In this document: positions 1 to 15,100 of the stretch, piece after piece | Layout of the letters: every line of letters begins with the position of its first letter | Position numbering within the stretch: position 1 is the first letter of the stretch | Source of the DNA: Avena insularis | Taxonomy: Eukaryota > Streptophyta > Magnoliopsida > Poales > Poaceae | Direction of reading: 5' to 3' | Assembly: GCA_023614405.1 (NCBI GenBank) | Contig: CM042688.1 | Coordinates: 383,271,331 to 383,335,330 of the forward strand | DNA: 64,000 nucleotides | Notes under the pieces: model-generated | What the model saw: the letters and a program-made list of their open reading frames with translations, nothing else | The model's database searches: none | What the model was told of the DNA's origin: nothing | Made by a program: the position numbers and the translations under genes

Positions 1-545
1 ACCACAACTAGAGTCATTGCATGTGTGTTCTTTTCATAAACCACATGGATCCACCAATGTCATGGAATGTGTGTTCTTTTCATAAACCACATGGATCCAC
101 CAGAGTTGTGCATGTGTGTTCTTTTCATAAACTACATGGATCCACCAGAGTCATTGCATGTGTATTATTTTCATAAACCACATGGATCCACTAGAGTCAT
201 TGCATGTGTGTTATTTTCATAAACCACAACTGGATTCATTGCATGTGTGTTCTTTTCATAAACCACAACTAGAGTCATTGCATGTGGTTTCTTTTCATAA
301 ACCACATGGATCCACCTGTGTCATTGCATGTGTGTTCTTTTCATAATCCACAGCTAGAGTCATTGCATGTGTGTTCTTTTCAAAAACCACATTGATCCAC
401 CAGAGTAATTGCATGTGTGTTATTTTCATAAACCACAACTAGAGTCATTGCATGTCTGTTCTTTTCATAAACCACATCTAGAGTCATTGCATGTGTGTTC
501 TTTTCATAAACCACAAATAGAGTTCATTGCAGGTGTGTTCTTTTC
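1..545 (+). repeat. Satellite subfamily C fragment at window edge
   Basis: The order of variant monomers here (GTATTATTTT core variant near 160, ACTGGATTC tail near 231, GTGGTTTC core near 285, ACCTGTGTC tail near 315, AAATAGAGTTC tail near 515) matches the units around 32560, 34863 and 36655 rather than the monomers that follow it. It is therefore a piece of the same higher-order type that fills 27.8-37.0 kb. It runs off the left edge, so its full length is unknown. Confidence 0.75.
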
Positions 546-3159
546 ATAAACCAAATGGATATACTAGAATTCATTGCATGTGTGTTCTTTTCATAAACCA
601 CATGGATCCACTAGAGTTGATTGCATATGTGTTCTTTTCAAAAACCACAACTAGAGTCATTGCATGTGTGTTCTTTTCATAAACCACAACTAGAGTCATT
701 GCATGTGTGTTCTTTTCATAAACCACAACTAGAGTTCATTGCATGTGTGTTCTTTTCATAAACCACATGGATATATTAGAGTTCATTGCATGTGTGTTCT
801 TTTCATAAACCACATGGATCCACCAGTGTCATTGCATGTGTGTTCTTTTCATAAACCACAGCTAGAGTCATTGCATGTGTGTTCTTTTCATAAACCAGAT
901 TGATCCACCAGAGTCATTGCATGTGTGTTATTTTCATAAACCACATGGATCCACCAGAGTCATTGCATGCGTGTTCTTTTCATAAACCACAACTAGAGTC
1001 ATTACATATGTGTTATTTTCATAAACCACAAATACAGTCATTGCATGTGTGTTCTTTTCATAAACCACATGGATCCACCAATGTCATTGAATGTGTGTTC
1101 TTTTCATAAACCACATGGATCCACCAGAGTTATTGCATGTGTGTTCTTTTCATAAACAACATGGATCCACCAGAGTCATTGCATGTGTGTTCTTTTCATA
1201 AACCACATGGATCCACTAGAGTCATTGCATGTGTATTATTTTCATAAACTACAACTAGATTCATTGCATGTGTGTTCTTTTCATAAACCACAACTAGGGT
1301 AATTGCATGTGGTTTCTTTTCATAAACCACACGGATCCACCTGTGTCATTGCATGTGTGTTCTTTTCATAATCCACAGCTAGAGTCATTGCATGTGTGTT
1401 CTTTTATAAACCACATTGATCCACCGGAGTACTTGCATGTGTGTTATTTTCATAAACCACAACTAGAGTCATTGCATGTGTGTTGTTTGCATAAACCACA
1501 ACTAGGGTCATTGCATGTGTGTTCTTTTCATAAACCACAACTAGAGTTCATTGCATGTGTGTTCTTTTCATAAACCACATGGATATACTAGAGTTCATTG
1601 CATGTGTGTTCTTTTCATAAACCACATTTATCCACCAGAGTAATTGCATGTGTATTATTTTCATAAACCACATGGATCCACTAGAGTCATTGCATGCGTG
1701 TTCTTTTCATAAACCACAACTAGAGTCATTGCATGTGTGTTCTTTTCATAAACCACAACTAGAGTCATTGCATGTGTGTTATTTTCATAAATCACATGGA
1801 TCTTCTAGAGTTCATTGCATTTGTGTTCTTTTCATAAACCACATGGATCCACTAGAGTCATTGCATGTGTGTTCTTTTCATAAACCACAACTAGAGTCAT
1901 TGCATGTGATTTCTTTTCATAAACCACATGGATCCACTAGAGTCATTGCATGTGTGTTCTTTTCATAAAGCACAACTAGAGTCATTGCATGTGTGTTCTT
2001 TTCATAAACCACATTGATCCACCAGAGTCATTGCATGTGTGTTCTTTTCATAAAGCACATGGATCCACCAGAGTCATTGCATGTGTGTTCTTTTCATAAA
2101 TCACAACTAGAGTCATTACATGTGTGTTCTTTTCATAAACCACAACTAGAGTCATTGCATGTGTGTTCTTTTCATAAAACACATGGATCTACTAGAGTTC
2201 ATTGCATGCGTGTTCTTTTCATAAACCATATGGATCCACTAAACTTAATTGCATATGTGTTCTTTTCATAAACCACATCTAGTGTCATTTCATGTGTGTT
2301 CTTTTCATAAACCACAACTAGAGTTCATTGTATGTGTGTTGTTTTCATAAACCACAACTAGATTCATTGCATGTGTGTTCTTTTCATTAACCACAACTAG
2401 AGTCATTGCATGTGGTTTCTTTTCATAAACCACATGGATCCACCAGTGTCATTGCATGTGTGTTCTTTTCATAATCCACAACTAGAGTCATTGCATGTGT
2501 GTTCTTTTCATAAACCACATTGATCCACCAGAGTCATTGCATGTGTGTTATTTTCATAAACCACACCTAGAGTCATTGCATGTGTGTTCTTTTCATAAAC
2601 AACAACTAGAGTCATTGCATGTGTGTTCTTTTCATAAACCACAACTAGAATTCATTGCATGTGTGTTCTTTTCATAAACCACATGGATCCACCAGTGTCA
2701 TTGAATGTGTGTTCTTTTCATAAACCACAACTAGAGTCATTGCATGTGTGTTCTTTTCATAAACCACATTTATCCACCAGAGTCATTGCATGTTTGTCAT
2801 TTTCATAAACCACATGGATCCACTAGAGTCATTGCATGCGTGTTCTTTTCATAAACCACAACTAGAGTCATTGCATGTGTGTTATTTTCATAAATCACAT
2901 GGATCTACTAGAGTTCATTGCATGTGTGTTCTTTTCATAAACCACATGGATCCAGTAGAGTCATTACATGTGTGTTCTTTTCATAAACCACAACTAGAGT
3001 CATTGCATGTGATTTCTTTTCATAAACCACATGGATCCACTAGTGTCATTGCATGTGTGTTCTTTTCATAAAGCATAGCTAGAGTCATTGCATGTGTGTT
3101 CTTTTCATAAACCACATTGATCCTCCAGAGTAATTGCATGTGTTATTTTAATAAACCAC

Positions 3160-5660
3160 ATGGATCCACCAGAGTCATTGCATGTGTGTTCTTTTCATAA
3201 ACCACAACTAGAGTCATTACATGTGTGTTCTTTTCATAAACCACAACTAGAGTCATTGCATGTGTGTTATTTTCATAAACCACAACTAGAATCATTGCAT
3301 GTGTGTTCTTTTCATAAACCACAACTAGAGTCATTGCATGTGTGTTCTTTTCATAAACCACAACTAGAGTTCATTGCATGTGTGTTCTTTTCATAAACCA
3401 CATGGATATACTAGAGTTCATTGCATGTGTGTTCTTTTCATAAACCACATGGATCCACCAGTGTCATTGAATGTGTGTTCTTTCATAAACCACAGCTAGA
3501 GTCATTGCATGTGTGTTCTTTTCATAAACCACATTTATCCACCAGAGTCATTGCATGTTTGTCATTTTCATAAACCACATGGATCCACTAGAGTCATTAC
3601 ATGCGTGTTCTTTTCATAAACCACAACTAGAGTCATTGCATGTGTGTTCTTTTCATAAATCACATGGATCTACTAGAGTTTATTGCGTGTGTGTTCTTTT
3701 CATAAACCACATGGATCCACTAGAGTCATTGCATGTGTGTTCTTTTCATAAACCACAACTAGAGTCATTGCATGTGATTTCTTTTCATAAACCACATGGA
3801 TCCACTAGTGTCATTGCATGTGTGTTATTTTCATAAAGCATAGCTAGAGTCATTGCATGTGTGTTCTTTTCATAAACCACAACTAGAGTCATTACATGTG
3901 TGTTCTTTTCATAAACCACAACTAGAGTCATTGCATGTGTGTTATTTTCATAAACCACAACTAGAGTCATTGCATGTGTGTTCTTTTCATAAACCACAAC
4001 TACAGTCATTGCATGTGTGTTCTTTTCATACACCACAACTAGAGTCATTGCATGTGTGTTCTTTTCATAAATCACATGGATCTTCTAGAGTTCATTGCAT
4101 GTGTGTTCTTTTCATAAACCACATGTATCCACTAGAGTCATTGCATGTGTGTTCTTTTCATAAACCACATGTATCCACGTGAGTCATTGCATGTGTGTTA
4201 TTTTCATAAACCACATGGATCCACTAGAGTCATTGCATGTGTGTTATTTTCATAAACCACAACTAGATTCATTGCATGTGTGTTCTTTTTATAAATCACA
4301 ACTAGAGTTAGTGCTTGTTTGTGCTTTTCATAAACCAAAACTAGATTTCATTGCATGTGTGTTCTTTTATAAACCACATGGATCGACTAGAGTTCATTGC
4401 ATGTGTGTTATTTTCATAAACCACATGGATCCACTAGAGTTCACTTCATGTGTGTTATTTTCATAAACTACAAATAGAGTCATAGTAGGAGTGTTCTTTT
4501 CATAAACCACAACTAGAGTTCATTGCTTGTGTTTCTTTTCATAAACCTCATGGATCAACTAGAGTCATTGCATGTGTTCTTTTCATAAACCACATGGATC
4601 CACTAGAGTCATTGCATGTGTGTTCTTTCCATAAACCACAACTAGAGTCATTGCATCTGTGTTCTTTTCATAAACCACAATTAGAGTCATTGCATGTGTG
4701 TTCTTTTCATTAACCACAACTAGAGTCCATTGCAAATGTGTTCTTTTCATAAACCACATGGATCTACTAGAGTTCATTGCATGTGTGTTCTTTTCATAAA
4801 CCACATGGATCCACTAGAGTTAATTTCATATGTGTTCTTTTCATAAACCACATCTAGTGTCATTGCATGTGTGTTCTTTTCATAAACCACAACTAGAGTT
4901 CATTGTAGGTGTGTTATTTTTATAAACCACATTAATCCACCAGAGTCATCGCATGTCATTCTTTTCATAAACCACAACTAGAGTCATTGGATGTGGTTTC
5001 TTTTCATAAACCACATGGATCCACCAGTGCCATTGCATGTGTGTTCTTTTCATAACCCACAGCTAGAGTCATTTCATGTGTGTTCTTTTCATAAACCACA
5101 TTGATCCACCAGAGTCATTGCATGTGTGTTATTTTCATAAACCACATGGATCCACCGGAGTCATTGCATGTGTGTTGTTTTCATAAACTACAACTAGAGT
5201 CATTACATGTGTGTTCTTTTCATGAACCACAACTAGAGTCATTGCATGTGTGTTCTTTTCATAAACCACATGGATCCACCAATGTCATTGAATGTGTGTT
5301 CTTTTCATTAAAAACATGGATCCACCAGAGTTATTCCATGTATGTTCTTTTCATAAACTACATGGATCCACCAGAGTCATTGCATGTGTGTTCTTTTCAT
5401 AAACCACATGTATCCACTAGAGTCATTGCATGTGTGTTATTTTCATAAAACACAACTAGATTCATTCCATGTGTGTTCTTTTCATAAACCACAACTAGAG
5501 TCATTGCATGTGGTTTCTTTTCATAAACCACATGGATCCACCAGTGTCATTGCGTGTGTGTTCTTTTCATAAACCACAGCTAGAGTCATTGCATGTATGG
5601 TCTTTTCATAAACCACATTGATCCACCAGAGTCATTGCATGTGTGTTATTTTCATCAACC
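3160..5660 (+). repeat. 2.5-kb tandem segment, first copy
   Basis: Monomers at 3555, 3785, 4583, 5101 and 5384 have counterparts at 6059, 6289, 7087, 7603 and 7885, an offset of 2,501-2,504 bp. The segment runs from the subfamily-A monomers near 3160 to a monomer with TTTTCATCAACC at about 5650. It includes markers such as GAGTTAGTGCTTG near 4305 and GAGTCATAGTAGGAG near 4475. Confidence 0.88.
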
Positions 5661-8160
5661 ACATGGATCCACCAGAGTCATTGCATGTGTGTTCTTTTCA
5701 TAAACCACAACTAGAGTCATTACATGTGTGTTCTTTTCATAAACCACAACTAGAGTCATTGCATGTGTGTTATTTTCATAAACCACAACTAGAATCATTG
5801 CATGTGTGTTCTTTTCATAAACCACAACTAGAGTCATTGCATGTGTGTTCTTTTCATAAACCACAACTAGAGTTCATTGCATGTGTGTTCTTTTCATAAA
5901 CCACATGGATATACTAGAGTTCATTGCATGTGTGTTCTTTTCATAAACCACATGGATCCACCAGTGTCATTGAATGTGTGTTCTTTTCATAAACCACAGC
6001 TAGAGTCATTGCATGTGTGTTCTTTTCATAAACCACATTTATCCACCAGAGTCATTGCATGTTTGTCATTTTCATAAACCACATGGATCCACTAGAGTCA
6101 TTACATGCGTGTTCTTTTCATAAACCACAACTAGAGTCATTGCATGTGTGTTCTTTTCATAAATCACATGGATCTACTAGAGTTTATTGCGTGTGTGTTC
6201 TTTTCATAAACCACATGGATCCACTAGAGTCATTGCATGTGTGTTCTTTTCATAAACCACAACTAGAGTCATTGCATGTGATTTCTTTTCATAAACCACA
6301 TGGATCCACTAGTGTCATTGCATGTGTGTTATTTTCATAAAGCATAGCTAGAGTCATTGCATGTGTGTTCTTTTCATAAACCACAACTAGAGTCATTACA
6401 TGTGTGTTCTTTTCATAAACCACAACTAGAGTCATTGCATGTGTGTTATTTTCATAAACCACAACTAGAGTCATTGCATGTGTGTTCTTTTCATAAACCA
6501 CAACTACAGTCATTGCATGTGTGTTCTTTTCATACACCACAACTAGAGTCATTGCATGTGTGTTCTTTTCATAAATCACATGGATCTTCTAGAGTTCATT
6601 GCATGTGTGTTCTTTTCATAAACCACATGTATCCACTAGAGTCATTGCATGTGTGTTCTTTTCATAAACCACATGGATCCACCAGAGTCATTGCATGTGT
6701 GTTATTTTCATAAACCACATGGATCCACTAGAGTCATTGCATGTGTGATATTTACATAAACCACAACTAGATTCATTGCATGTGTGTTCTTTTGATAAAA
6801 CACAAGTAGAGTAAGTGATTGTGTGGGCTTTTCATAAACCAAAACTAGATTTCATTGCATGTGTGTTCTTTTATAAACCACATGGATCGACTAGAGTTCA
6901 TTGCATGTGTGTTATTTTCATAAACCACATGGATCCACTAGAGTTCACTTCATGTGTGTTATTTTCATAAACTACAAATAGAGTCATAGTAGGAGTGTTC
7001 TTTTCATAAACCACAACTAGAGTTCATTGCTTGTGTTTCTTTTCATAAACCTCATGGATCAACTAGAGTCATTGCATGTGTTCTTTTCATAAACCACATG
7101 GATCCACTAGAGTCATTGCATGTGTGTTCTTTCCATAAACCACAACTAGAGCCATTGCATCTGTGTTCTTTTCATAAACCACAATTAGAGTCATTGCATG
7201 TGTGTTCTTTTCATTAACCACAACTAGAGTCCATTGCAAATGTGTTCTTTTCATAAACCACATGGATCTACTAGAGTTCATTGCATGTGTGTTCTTTTCA
7301 TAAACCACATGGATCCACTAGAGTTAATTGCATATGTGTTCTTTTCATAAACCACATCTAGTGTCATTGCATGTGTGTTCTTTTCATAAACCACAACTAG
7401 AGTTCATTGTAGGTGTGTTATTTTTATAAACCACACGAATCCACCGTAGTCATCGCATGTTTCTTTTCATAAACCACAACTAGAGTCATTGGATGTGGTT
7501 TCTTTTCATAAACCACATGGATCCACCAGTGCCATTGCATGTGTGTTCTTTTCATAACCCACAGCTAGAGTCATTTCATGTGTGTTCTTTTCATAAACCA
7601 CATTGATCCACCAGAGTCATTGCATGTGTGTTATTTTCATAAACCACATGGATCCACCGGAGTCATTGCATGTGTGTTGTTTTCATAAACTACAACTAGA
7701 GTCATTACATGTGTGTTCTTTTCATGAACCACAACTAGAGTCATTGCATGTGTGTTCTTTTCATAAACCACATGGATCCACCAATGTCATTGAATGTGTG
7801 TTCTTTTCATTAAAAACATGGATCCACAGAGTGATTCCATGTGTGTTCTTTTCATAAACTACATGGATCCACCAGAGTCATTGCATGTGTGTTCTTTTCA
7901 TAAACCACATGTATCCACTAGAGTCATTGCATGTGTGTTATTTTCATAAAACACAACTAGATTCATTCCATGTGTGTTCTTTTCATAAACCACAACTAGA
8001 GTCATTGAATGTGGTTTCTTTTCATAAACCACATGGATCCACAGTGTCATTAGTGTGTGTTCTTTTCATGAACCACAACTAGAGTCATTGCATGTATGGT
8101 CTTTTCATAAACCACATTGATCCACCAGAGTCATTGCATGTGTGTTAATTTCATCAACCA
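5661..8160 (+). repeat. 2.5-kb tandem segment, second copy
   Basis: This is a direct repeat of 3160-5660. The two copies differ by scattered substitutions and small indels, with an indel-rich stretch at about 7430-8060. The join near 5660 lies inside a monomer, so homology between monomers could have promoted the exchange. The second 8.6-kb block (9151-15745) has only one copy of this segment, so the duplication either arose after the blocks separated or was lost from copy 2. Confidence 0.87.
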
Positions 8161-9150
8161 CATGGATACACATGACTCTTTTCATGTGTGTTCTTTTCAT
8201 AAACCACAACAAGAGTCATTGCATGTGTGTTCTTTTCATAAACCACAACTAGAGTCATTTCATGTGTGTTCTTTTCATAAACCACATGGATCTACTAGAG
8301 TTCATTGCATGTGTTTTCTTTTCATAAACCACATGGATCCACTAAACTTAATTGCATATGTGTTCTTTTCATAAACCACATCTAGTGTCATTTCATGTGT
8401 GTTCTTTTCATTGTATGTGTGTTGTTTTCTTAAACCACATGGATCCACTAGAGTCATTGCATGTGTGTCCTTTTCATCAACCACAACTAGAGTCATTGCA
8501 TGTGGTTTATTTTCATAAACCACATGGATCCACCAGAGTCATTCATGTGTGTTCTTTTCAAAAAACACAACTAGAGTCGTTGCATGTGTTCTTTTCATAA
8601 AGCACAACTAGAGTCATTGCATGTGTGTTCTTTTCATAAACCACATGGATCCACAAGAGTTATTGCATGTGTGTTCTTTTCATAAACCACATGGATCCAC
8701 CAGAGTCATTGCATGTGTGTTATTTTCATAAACCACATGGATCCACCAGAGTCATTGCATGTGTGTTATTTTCATAAACCACAACTAGGTTCATTGCATG
8801 TGTGTTCTTTTCATAAATCACAACAACAGTTAGTGCTTGTTTGTGCTTTTCATAAACCAAAACTAGAGTTCATTGCATGTGTGTTCTTTTGATAAACCAC
8901 ATGGATCCACTAGAGTTCACTGCATTTGTGTTATTTTCATAAACCACATGGATCCACTAGAGTTCACTGCATGTGTGTTCTTTTCATAAACCACAAATAG
9001 AGTCTTAGTAGGAGTGTTCTTTTCATAAACCACAACTAGAGTCATTGCATGCGTGTTGTTTTCATAAACCACATGGATCCACTAGAGTCATTGCATGTGT
9101 TCTTTTCATAAACCACAACTAGAGTCATTGCATGTGTGTTCTTTTCATAA

Positions 9151-12100
9151 ACCAAATGGATATACTAGAATTCATTGCATGTGTGTTCTTTTCATAAACC
9201 ACATGGATCCACTAGAGTTGATTGCATATGTGTTCTTTTCAAAAACCACAACTAGAGTCATTGCATGTGTGTTCTTTTCATAAACCACAACTAGAGTCAT
9301 TGCATGTGTGTTCTTTTCATAAACCACAACTAGAGTTCATTGCATGTGTGTTCTTTTCATAAACCACATGGATATATTAGAGTTCATTGCATGTGTGTTC
9401 TTTTCATAAACCACATGGATCCACCAGTGTCATTGCATGTGTGTTCTTTTCATAAACCACAGCTAGAGTCATTGCATGTGTGTTCTTTTCATAAACCAGA
9501 TTGATCCACCAGAGTGATTGCATGTGTGTTATTTTCATAAACCACATGGATCCACCAGAGTCATTGCATGCGTGTTCTTTTCATAAACCACAACTAGAGT
9601 CATTACATATGTGTTATTTTCATAAACCACAAATACAGTCATTGCATGTGTGTTCTTTTCATAAACCACATGGATCCACCAATGTCATTGAATGTGTGTT
9701 CTTTTCATAAACCACATGGATCCACCAGAGTTATTGCATGTGTGTTCTTTTCATAAACAACATGGATCCACCAGTCATTGCATGTGTGTTCTTTTCATAA
9801 ACCACATGGATCCACTAGAGTCATTGCATGTGTATTATTTTCATAAACTACAACTAGATTCATTGCATGTGTGTTCTTTTCATAAACCACAACTAGGGTA
9901 ATTGCATGTGGTTTCTTTTCATAAACCACACGGATCCACCTGTGTCATTGCATGTGTGTTCTTTTCATAATCCACAGCTAGAGTCATTGCATGTGTGTTA
10001 TTTTATAAACCACATTGATCCACCGGAGTACTTGCATGTGTGTTATTTTCATAAACCACAACTAGAGTCATTGCATGTGTGTTGTTTGCATAAACCACAA
10101 CTAGGGTCATTGCATGTGTGTTCTTTTCATAAACCACAACTAGAGTTCATTGCATGTGTGTTCTTTTCATAAACCACATGGATATACTAGAGTTCATTGC
10201 ATGTGTGTTCTTTTCATAAACCACATTTATCCACCAGAGTAATTGCATGTGTATTATTTTCATAAACCACATGGATCCACTAGAGTCATTGCATGCGTGT
10301 TCTTTTCATAAACCACAACTAGAGTCATTGCATGTGTGTTCTTTTCATAAACCACAACTAGAGTCATTGCATGTGTGTTATTTTCATAAATCACATGGAT
10401 CTTCTAGAGTTCATTGCATTTGTGTTCTTTTCATAAACCACATGGATCCACTAGAGTCATTGCATGTGTGTTCTTTTCATAAACCACAACTAGAGTCATT
10501 GCATGTGATTTCTTTTCATAAACCACATGGATCCACTAGAGTCATTGCATGTGTGTTCTTTTCATAAAGCACAACTAGAGTCATTGCATGTGTGTTCTTT
10601 TCATAAACCACATTGATCCACCAGAGTCATTGCATGTGTGTTCTTTTCATAAAGCACATGGATCCACCAGAGTCATTGCATGTGTGTTCTTTTCATAAAT
10701 CACAACTAGAGTCATTACATGTGTGTTCTTTTCATAAACCACAACTAGAGTCATTGCATGTGTGTTCTTTTCATAAAACACATGGATCTACTAGAGTTCT
10801 TTGCATGCTTGTTCTTTTCATAAACCATATGGATCCACTAAACTTAATTGCATATGTGTTCTTTTCATAAACCACATCTAGTGTCATTTCATGTGTGTTC
10901 TTTTCATAAACCACAACTAGAGTTCATTGTATGTGTGTTGTTTTCATAAACCACAACTAGATTCATTGCATGTGTGTTCTTTTCATTAACCACAACTAGA
11001 GTCATTGCATGTGGTTTCTTTTCATAAACCACATGGATCCACCTGTGTCATTGCATGTGTGTTCTTTTCATAATCCACAGCTAGAGTCATTGCATGTGTG
11101 TTCTTTTCATAAACCACATTGATCCACCAGAGTCATTGCATGTGTGTTATTTTCATAAACCACACCTAGAGTCATTGCATGTGTGTTCTTTTCATAAACA
11201 ACAACTAGAGTCATTGCATGTGTGTTCTTTTCATAAACCACAACTAGAATTCATTGCATGTGTGTTCTTTTCATAAACCACATGGATCCACCAGTGTCAT
11301 TGAATGTGTGTTCTTTTCATAAACCACAACTAGAGTCATTGCATGTGTGTTCTTTTCATAAACCACATTTATCCACCAGAGTCATTGCATGTTTGTCATT
11401 TTCATAAACCACATGGATACACTAGAGTCCTTGCATGTGTTCTTTTCATAAACCACAACTAGAGTCATTGCATGTGTGTTATTTTCATAAATCACATGGA
11501 TCTACTAGAGTTCATTGCATGTGTGTTCTTTTCATAAACCACATGGATCCAGTAGAGTCATTACATGTGTGTTCTTTTCATAAACCACAACTAGAGTCAT
11601 TGCATGTGATTTCTTTTCATAAACCACATGGATCCACTAGTGTCATTGCATGTGTGTTCTTTTCATAAAGCATAGCTAGAGTCATTGCATGTGTGTTCTT
11701 TTCATAAACCACATTGATCCTCCAGAGTAATTGCATGTGTGTTATTTTCATAAACCACATGGATCCACCAGAGTCATTGCATGTGTGTTCTTTTCATAAA
11801 CCACAACTAGAGTCATTACATGTGTGTTCTTTTCATAAACCACAACTAGAGTCATTGCATGTGTGTTATTTTCATAAACCACAACTAGAATCATTGCATG
11901 TGTGTTCTTTTCATAAACCACAACTAGAGTCATTGCATGTGTGTTCTTTTCATAAACCACAACTAGAGTTCATTGCATGTGTGTTCTTTTCATAAACCAC
12001 ATGGATATACTAGAGTTCATTGCATGTGTGTTCTTTTCATAAACCACATGGATCCACCAGTGTCATTGAATGTGTGTTCTTTTCATAAACCACAGCTAGA

Positions 12101-15100
12101 GTCATTGCATGTGTGTTCTTTTCATAAACCACATTTATCCACCAGAGTCATTGCATGTTTGTCATTTTCATAAACCACATGGATCCACTAGAGTCATTAC
12201 ATGTGTTCTTTTCATAAACCACAACTAGAGTCATTGCATGTGTGTTCTTTTCATAAATCACATGGATCTACTAGAGTTTATTGCGTGTGTGTTCTTTTCA
12301 TAAACCACATGGATCCACTAGAGTCATTGCATGTGTGTTCTTTTCATAAACCACAACTAGAGTCATTGCATGTGATTTCTTTTCATAAACCACATGGATC
12401 CACTAGTGTCATTGCATGTGTGTTATTTTCATAAAGCATAGCTAGAGTCATTGCATGTGTGTTCTTTTCATAAACCACAACTAGAGTCATTACATGTGTG
12501 TTCTTTTCATAAACCACAACTAGAGTCATTGCATGTGTGTTATTTTCATAAACCACAACTAGAGTCATTGCATGTGTGTTCTTTTCATAAACCACAACTA
12601 CAGTCATTGCATGTGTGTTCTTTTCATACACCACAACTAGAGTCATTGCATGTGTGTTCTTTTCATATATCACATGGATCTTCTAGAGTTCATTGCATGT
12701 GTGTTCTTTTCATAAACCACATGTATCCACTAGAGTCATTGCATGTGTGTTCTTTTCATAAACCACATGGATCCACCAGAGTCATTGCATGTGTGTTATT
12801 TTCATAAACCACATGGATCCACTAGAGTCATTGCATGTGTGTTATTTTCATAAACCACAACTAGATTCATTGCATGTGTGTTCTTTTTATAAATCACAAC
12901 TAGAGTTAGTGCTTGTTTGTGCTTTTCATAAACCAAAACTAGATTTCATTGCATGTGTGTTCTTTTTATAAACCACATGGATCGACTAGAGTTCATTGCA
13001 TGTGTGTTATTTTCATAAACCACATGGATCCACTAGAGTTCACTTCATGTGTGTTATTTTCATAAACTACAAATAGAGTCATAGTAGGAGTGTTCTTTTC
13101 ATAAACCACAACTAGAGTTCATTGCTTGTGTTTCTTTTCATAAACCTCATGGATCAACTAGAGTCATTGCATGTGTTCTTTTCATAAACCACATGGATCC
13201 ACTAGAGTCATTGCATGTGTGTTCTTTCCATAAACCACAACTAGAGTCATTGCATCTGTGTTCTTTTCATAAACCACAATTAGAGTCATTGCATGTGTGT
13301 TCTTTTCATTAACCACAACTAGAGTCCATTGCAAATGTGTTCTTTTCATAAACCACATGGATCTACTAGAGTTCATTGCATGTGTGTTCTTTTCATAAAC
13401 CACATGGATCCACTAGAGTTAATTGCATATGTGTTCTTTTCATAAACCACATCTAGTGTCATTGCATGTGTGTTCTTTTCATAAACCACAACTAGAGTTC
13501 ATTGTAGGTGTGTTATTTTTATAAACCACACGAATCCACCAGAGTCATCGCATGTCTGTTCTTTTCATAAACCACAACTAGAGTCATTGGATGTGGTTTC
13601 TTTTCATAAACCACATGGATCCACCAGTGCCATTGCATGTGTGTTCTTTTCATAACCCACAGCTAGAGTCATTTCATGTGTGTTCTTTTCATAAACCACA
13701 TTGATCCACCAGAGTCATTGCATGTGTGTTATTTTCATAAACCACATGGATCCACCGGAGTCATTGCATGTGTGTTGTTTTCATAAACTACAACTAGAGT
13801 CATTACATGTGTGTTCTTTTCATGAACCACAACTAGAGTCATTGCATGTGTGTTCTTTTCATAAACCACATGGATCCACCAATGTCATTGAATGTGTGTT
13901 CTTTTCATTAAAAACATGGATCCACCAGAGTTATTCCATGTGTGTTCTTTTCATAAACTACATGGATCCACCAGAGTCATTGCATGTGTGTTCTTTTCAT
14001 AAACCACATGTATCCACTAGAGTCATTGCATGTGTGTTATTTTCATAAAACACAACTAGATTCATTCCATGTGTGTTCTTTTCATAAACAACAACTAGAG
14101 TCATTGCATGTGGTTTCTTTTCATAAACCACATGGATCCTGATGTCATTGCGTGTGTGTTCTTTTCATAAACCACATCTAGAGTCATTGCATGTATGGTC
14201 TTTTCATAAACCACATTGATCCACCAGAGTCTTTGCATGTGTGTTATTTTCATCAACCACATGGATCCACCAGAGTCATTGCATGTGTGTTCTTTTCATA
14301 AACCACAACAAGAGTCATTGCATGTGTGTTCTTTTCATAAACCACAACTAGAGTCATTTCATGTGTGTTCTTTTCATAAACCACATGGATCTACTAGAGT
14401 TCATTGCATGTGTTTTCTTTTCATAAACCACATGGATCCACTAAACTTAATTGCATATGTGTTCTTTTCATAAACCACATCTAGTGTCATTTCATGTGTG
14501 TTCTTTTCATTGTATGTGTGTTGTTTTCTTAAACCACATGGATCCACTAGAGTCATTGCATGTGTGTCCTTTTCATCAACCACAACTAGAGTCATTGCAT
14601 GTGGTTTATTTTCATAAACCACATGGATCCACCAGAGTCATTCATGTGTGTTCTTTTCAAAAACCACAACTAGAGTCGTTGCATGTGTGTTCTTTTCATA
14701 AAGCACAACTAGAGTCATTGCATGTGTGTTCTTTTCATAAACCACATGGATCCACAAGAGTTATTGCATGTGTGTTCTTTTCATAAACCACATGGATCCA
14801 CCAGAGTCATTGCATGTGTGTTATTTTCATAAACCACATGGATCCACCAGAGTCATTGCATGTGTGTTATTTTCATAAACCACAACTAGGTTCATTGCAT
14901 GTGTGTTCTTTTCATAAATCACAACAACAGTTAGTGCTTGTTTGTGCTTTTCATAAACCAAAACTAGAGTTCATTGCATGTGTGTTCTTTTGATAAACCA
15001 CATGGATCCACTAGAGTTCATTGCATTTGTGTTATTTTCATAAACCACATGGATCCACTAGAGTTCACTGCATGTGTGTTCTTTTCATAAACCACAAATA

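Larger units (their letters stand above)
551..9150 (+). repeat. 8.6-kb higher-order repeat, copy 1
   Basis: Diagnostic monomers at about 551 (CCAAATGGATATACTAG), 900, 1307, 1648, 2014, 2495 and 4583 recur about 8,600 bp downstream (9152, 9501, 9906, 10247, 10613, 11094, 13182). The offset stays within a few bases of 8,600. This copy contains an internal 2.5-kb tandem duplication that copy 2 lacks: beyond about 8.1 kb the offset between copies falls to about 6,099. The joint at about 9140-9151 switches from the tail-end monomer type (type B) straight back to the first monomer type (type A), as expected for a tandem duplication breakpoint. Confidence 0.88.
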
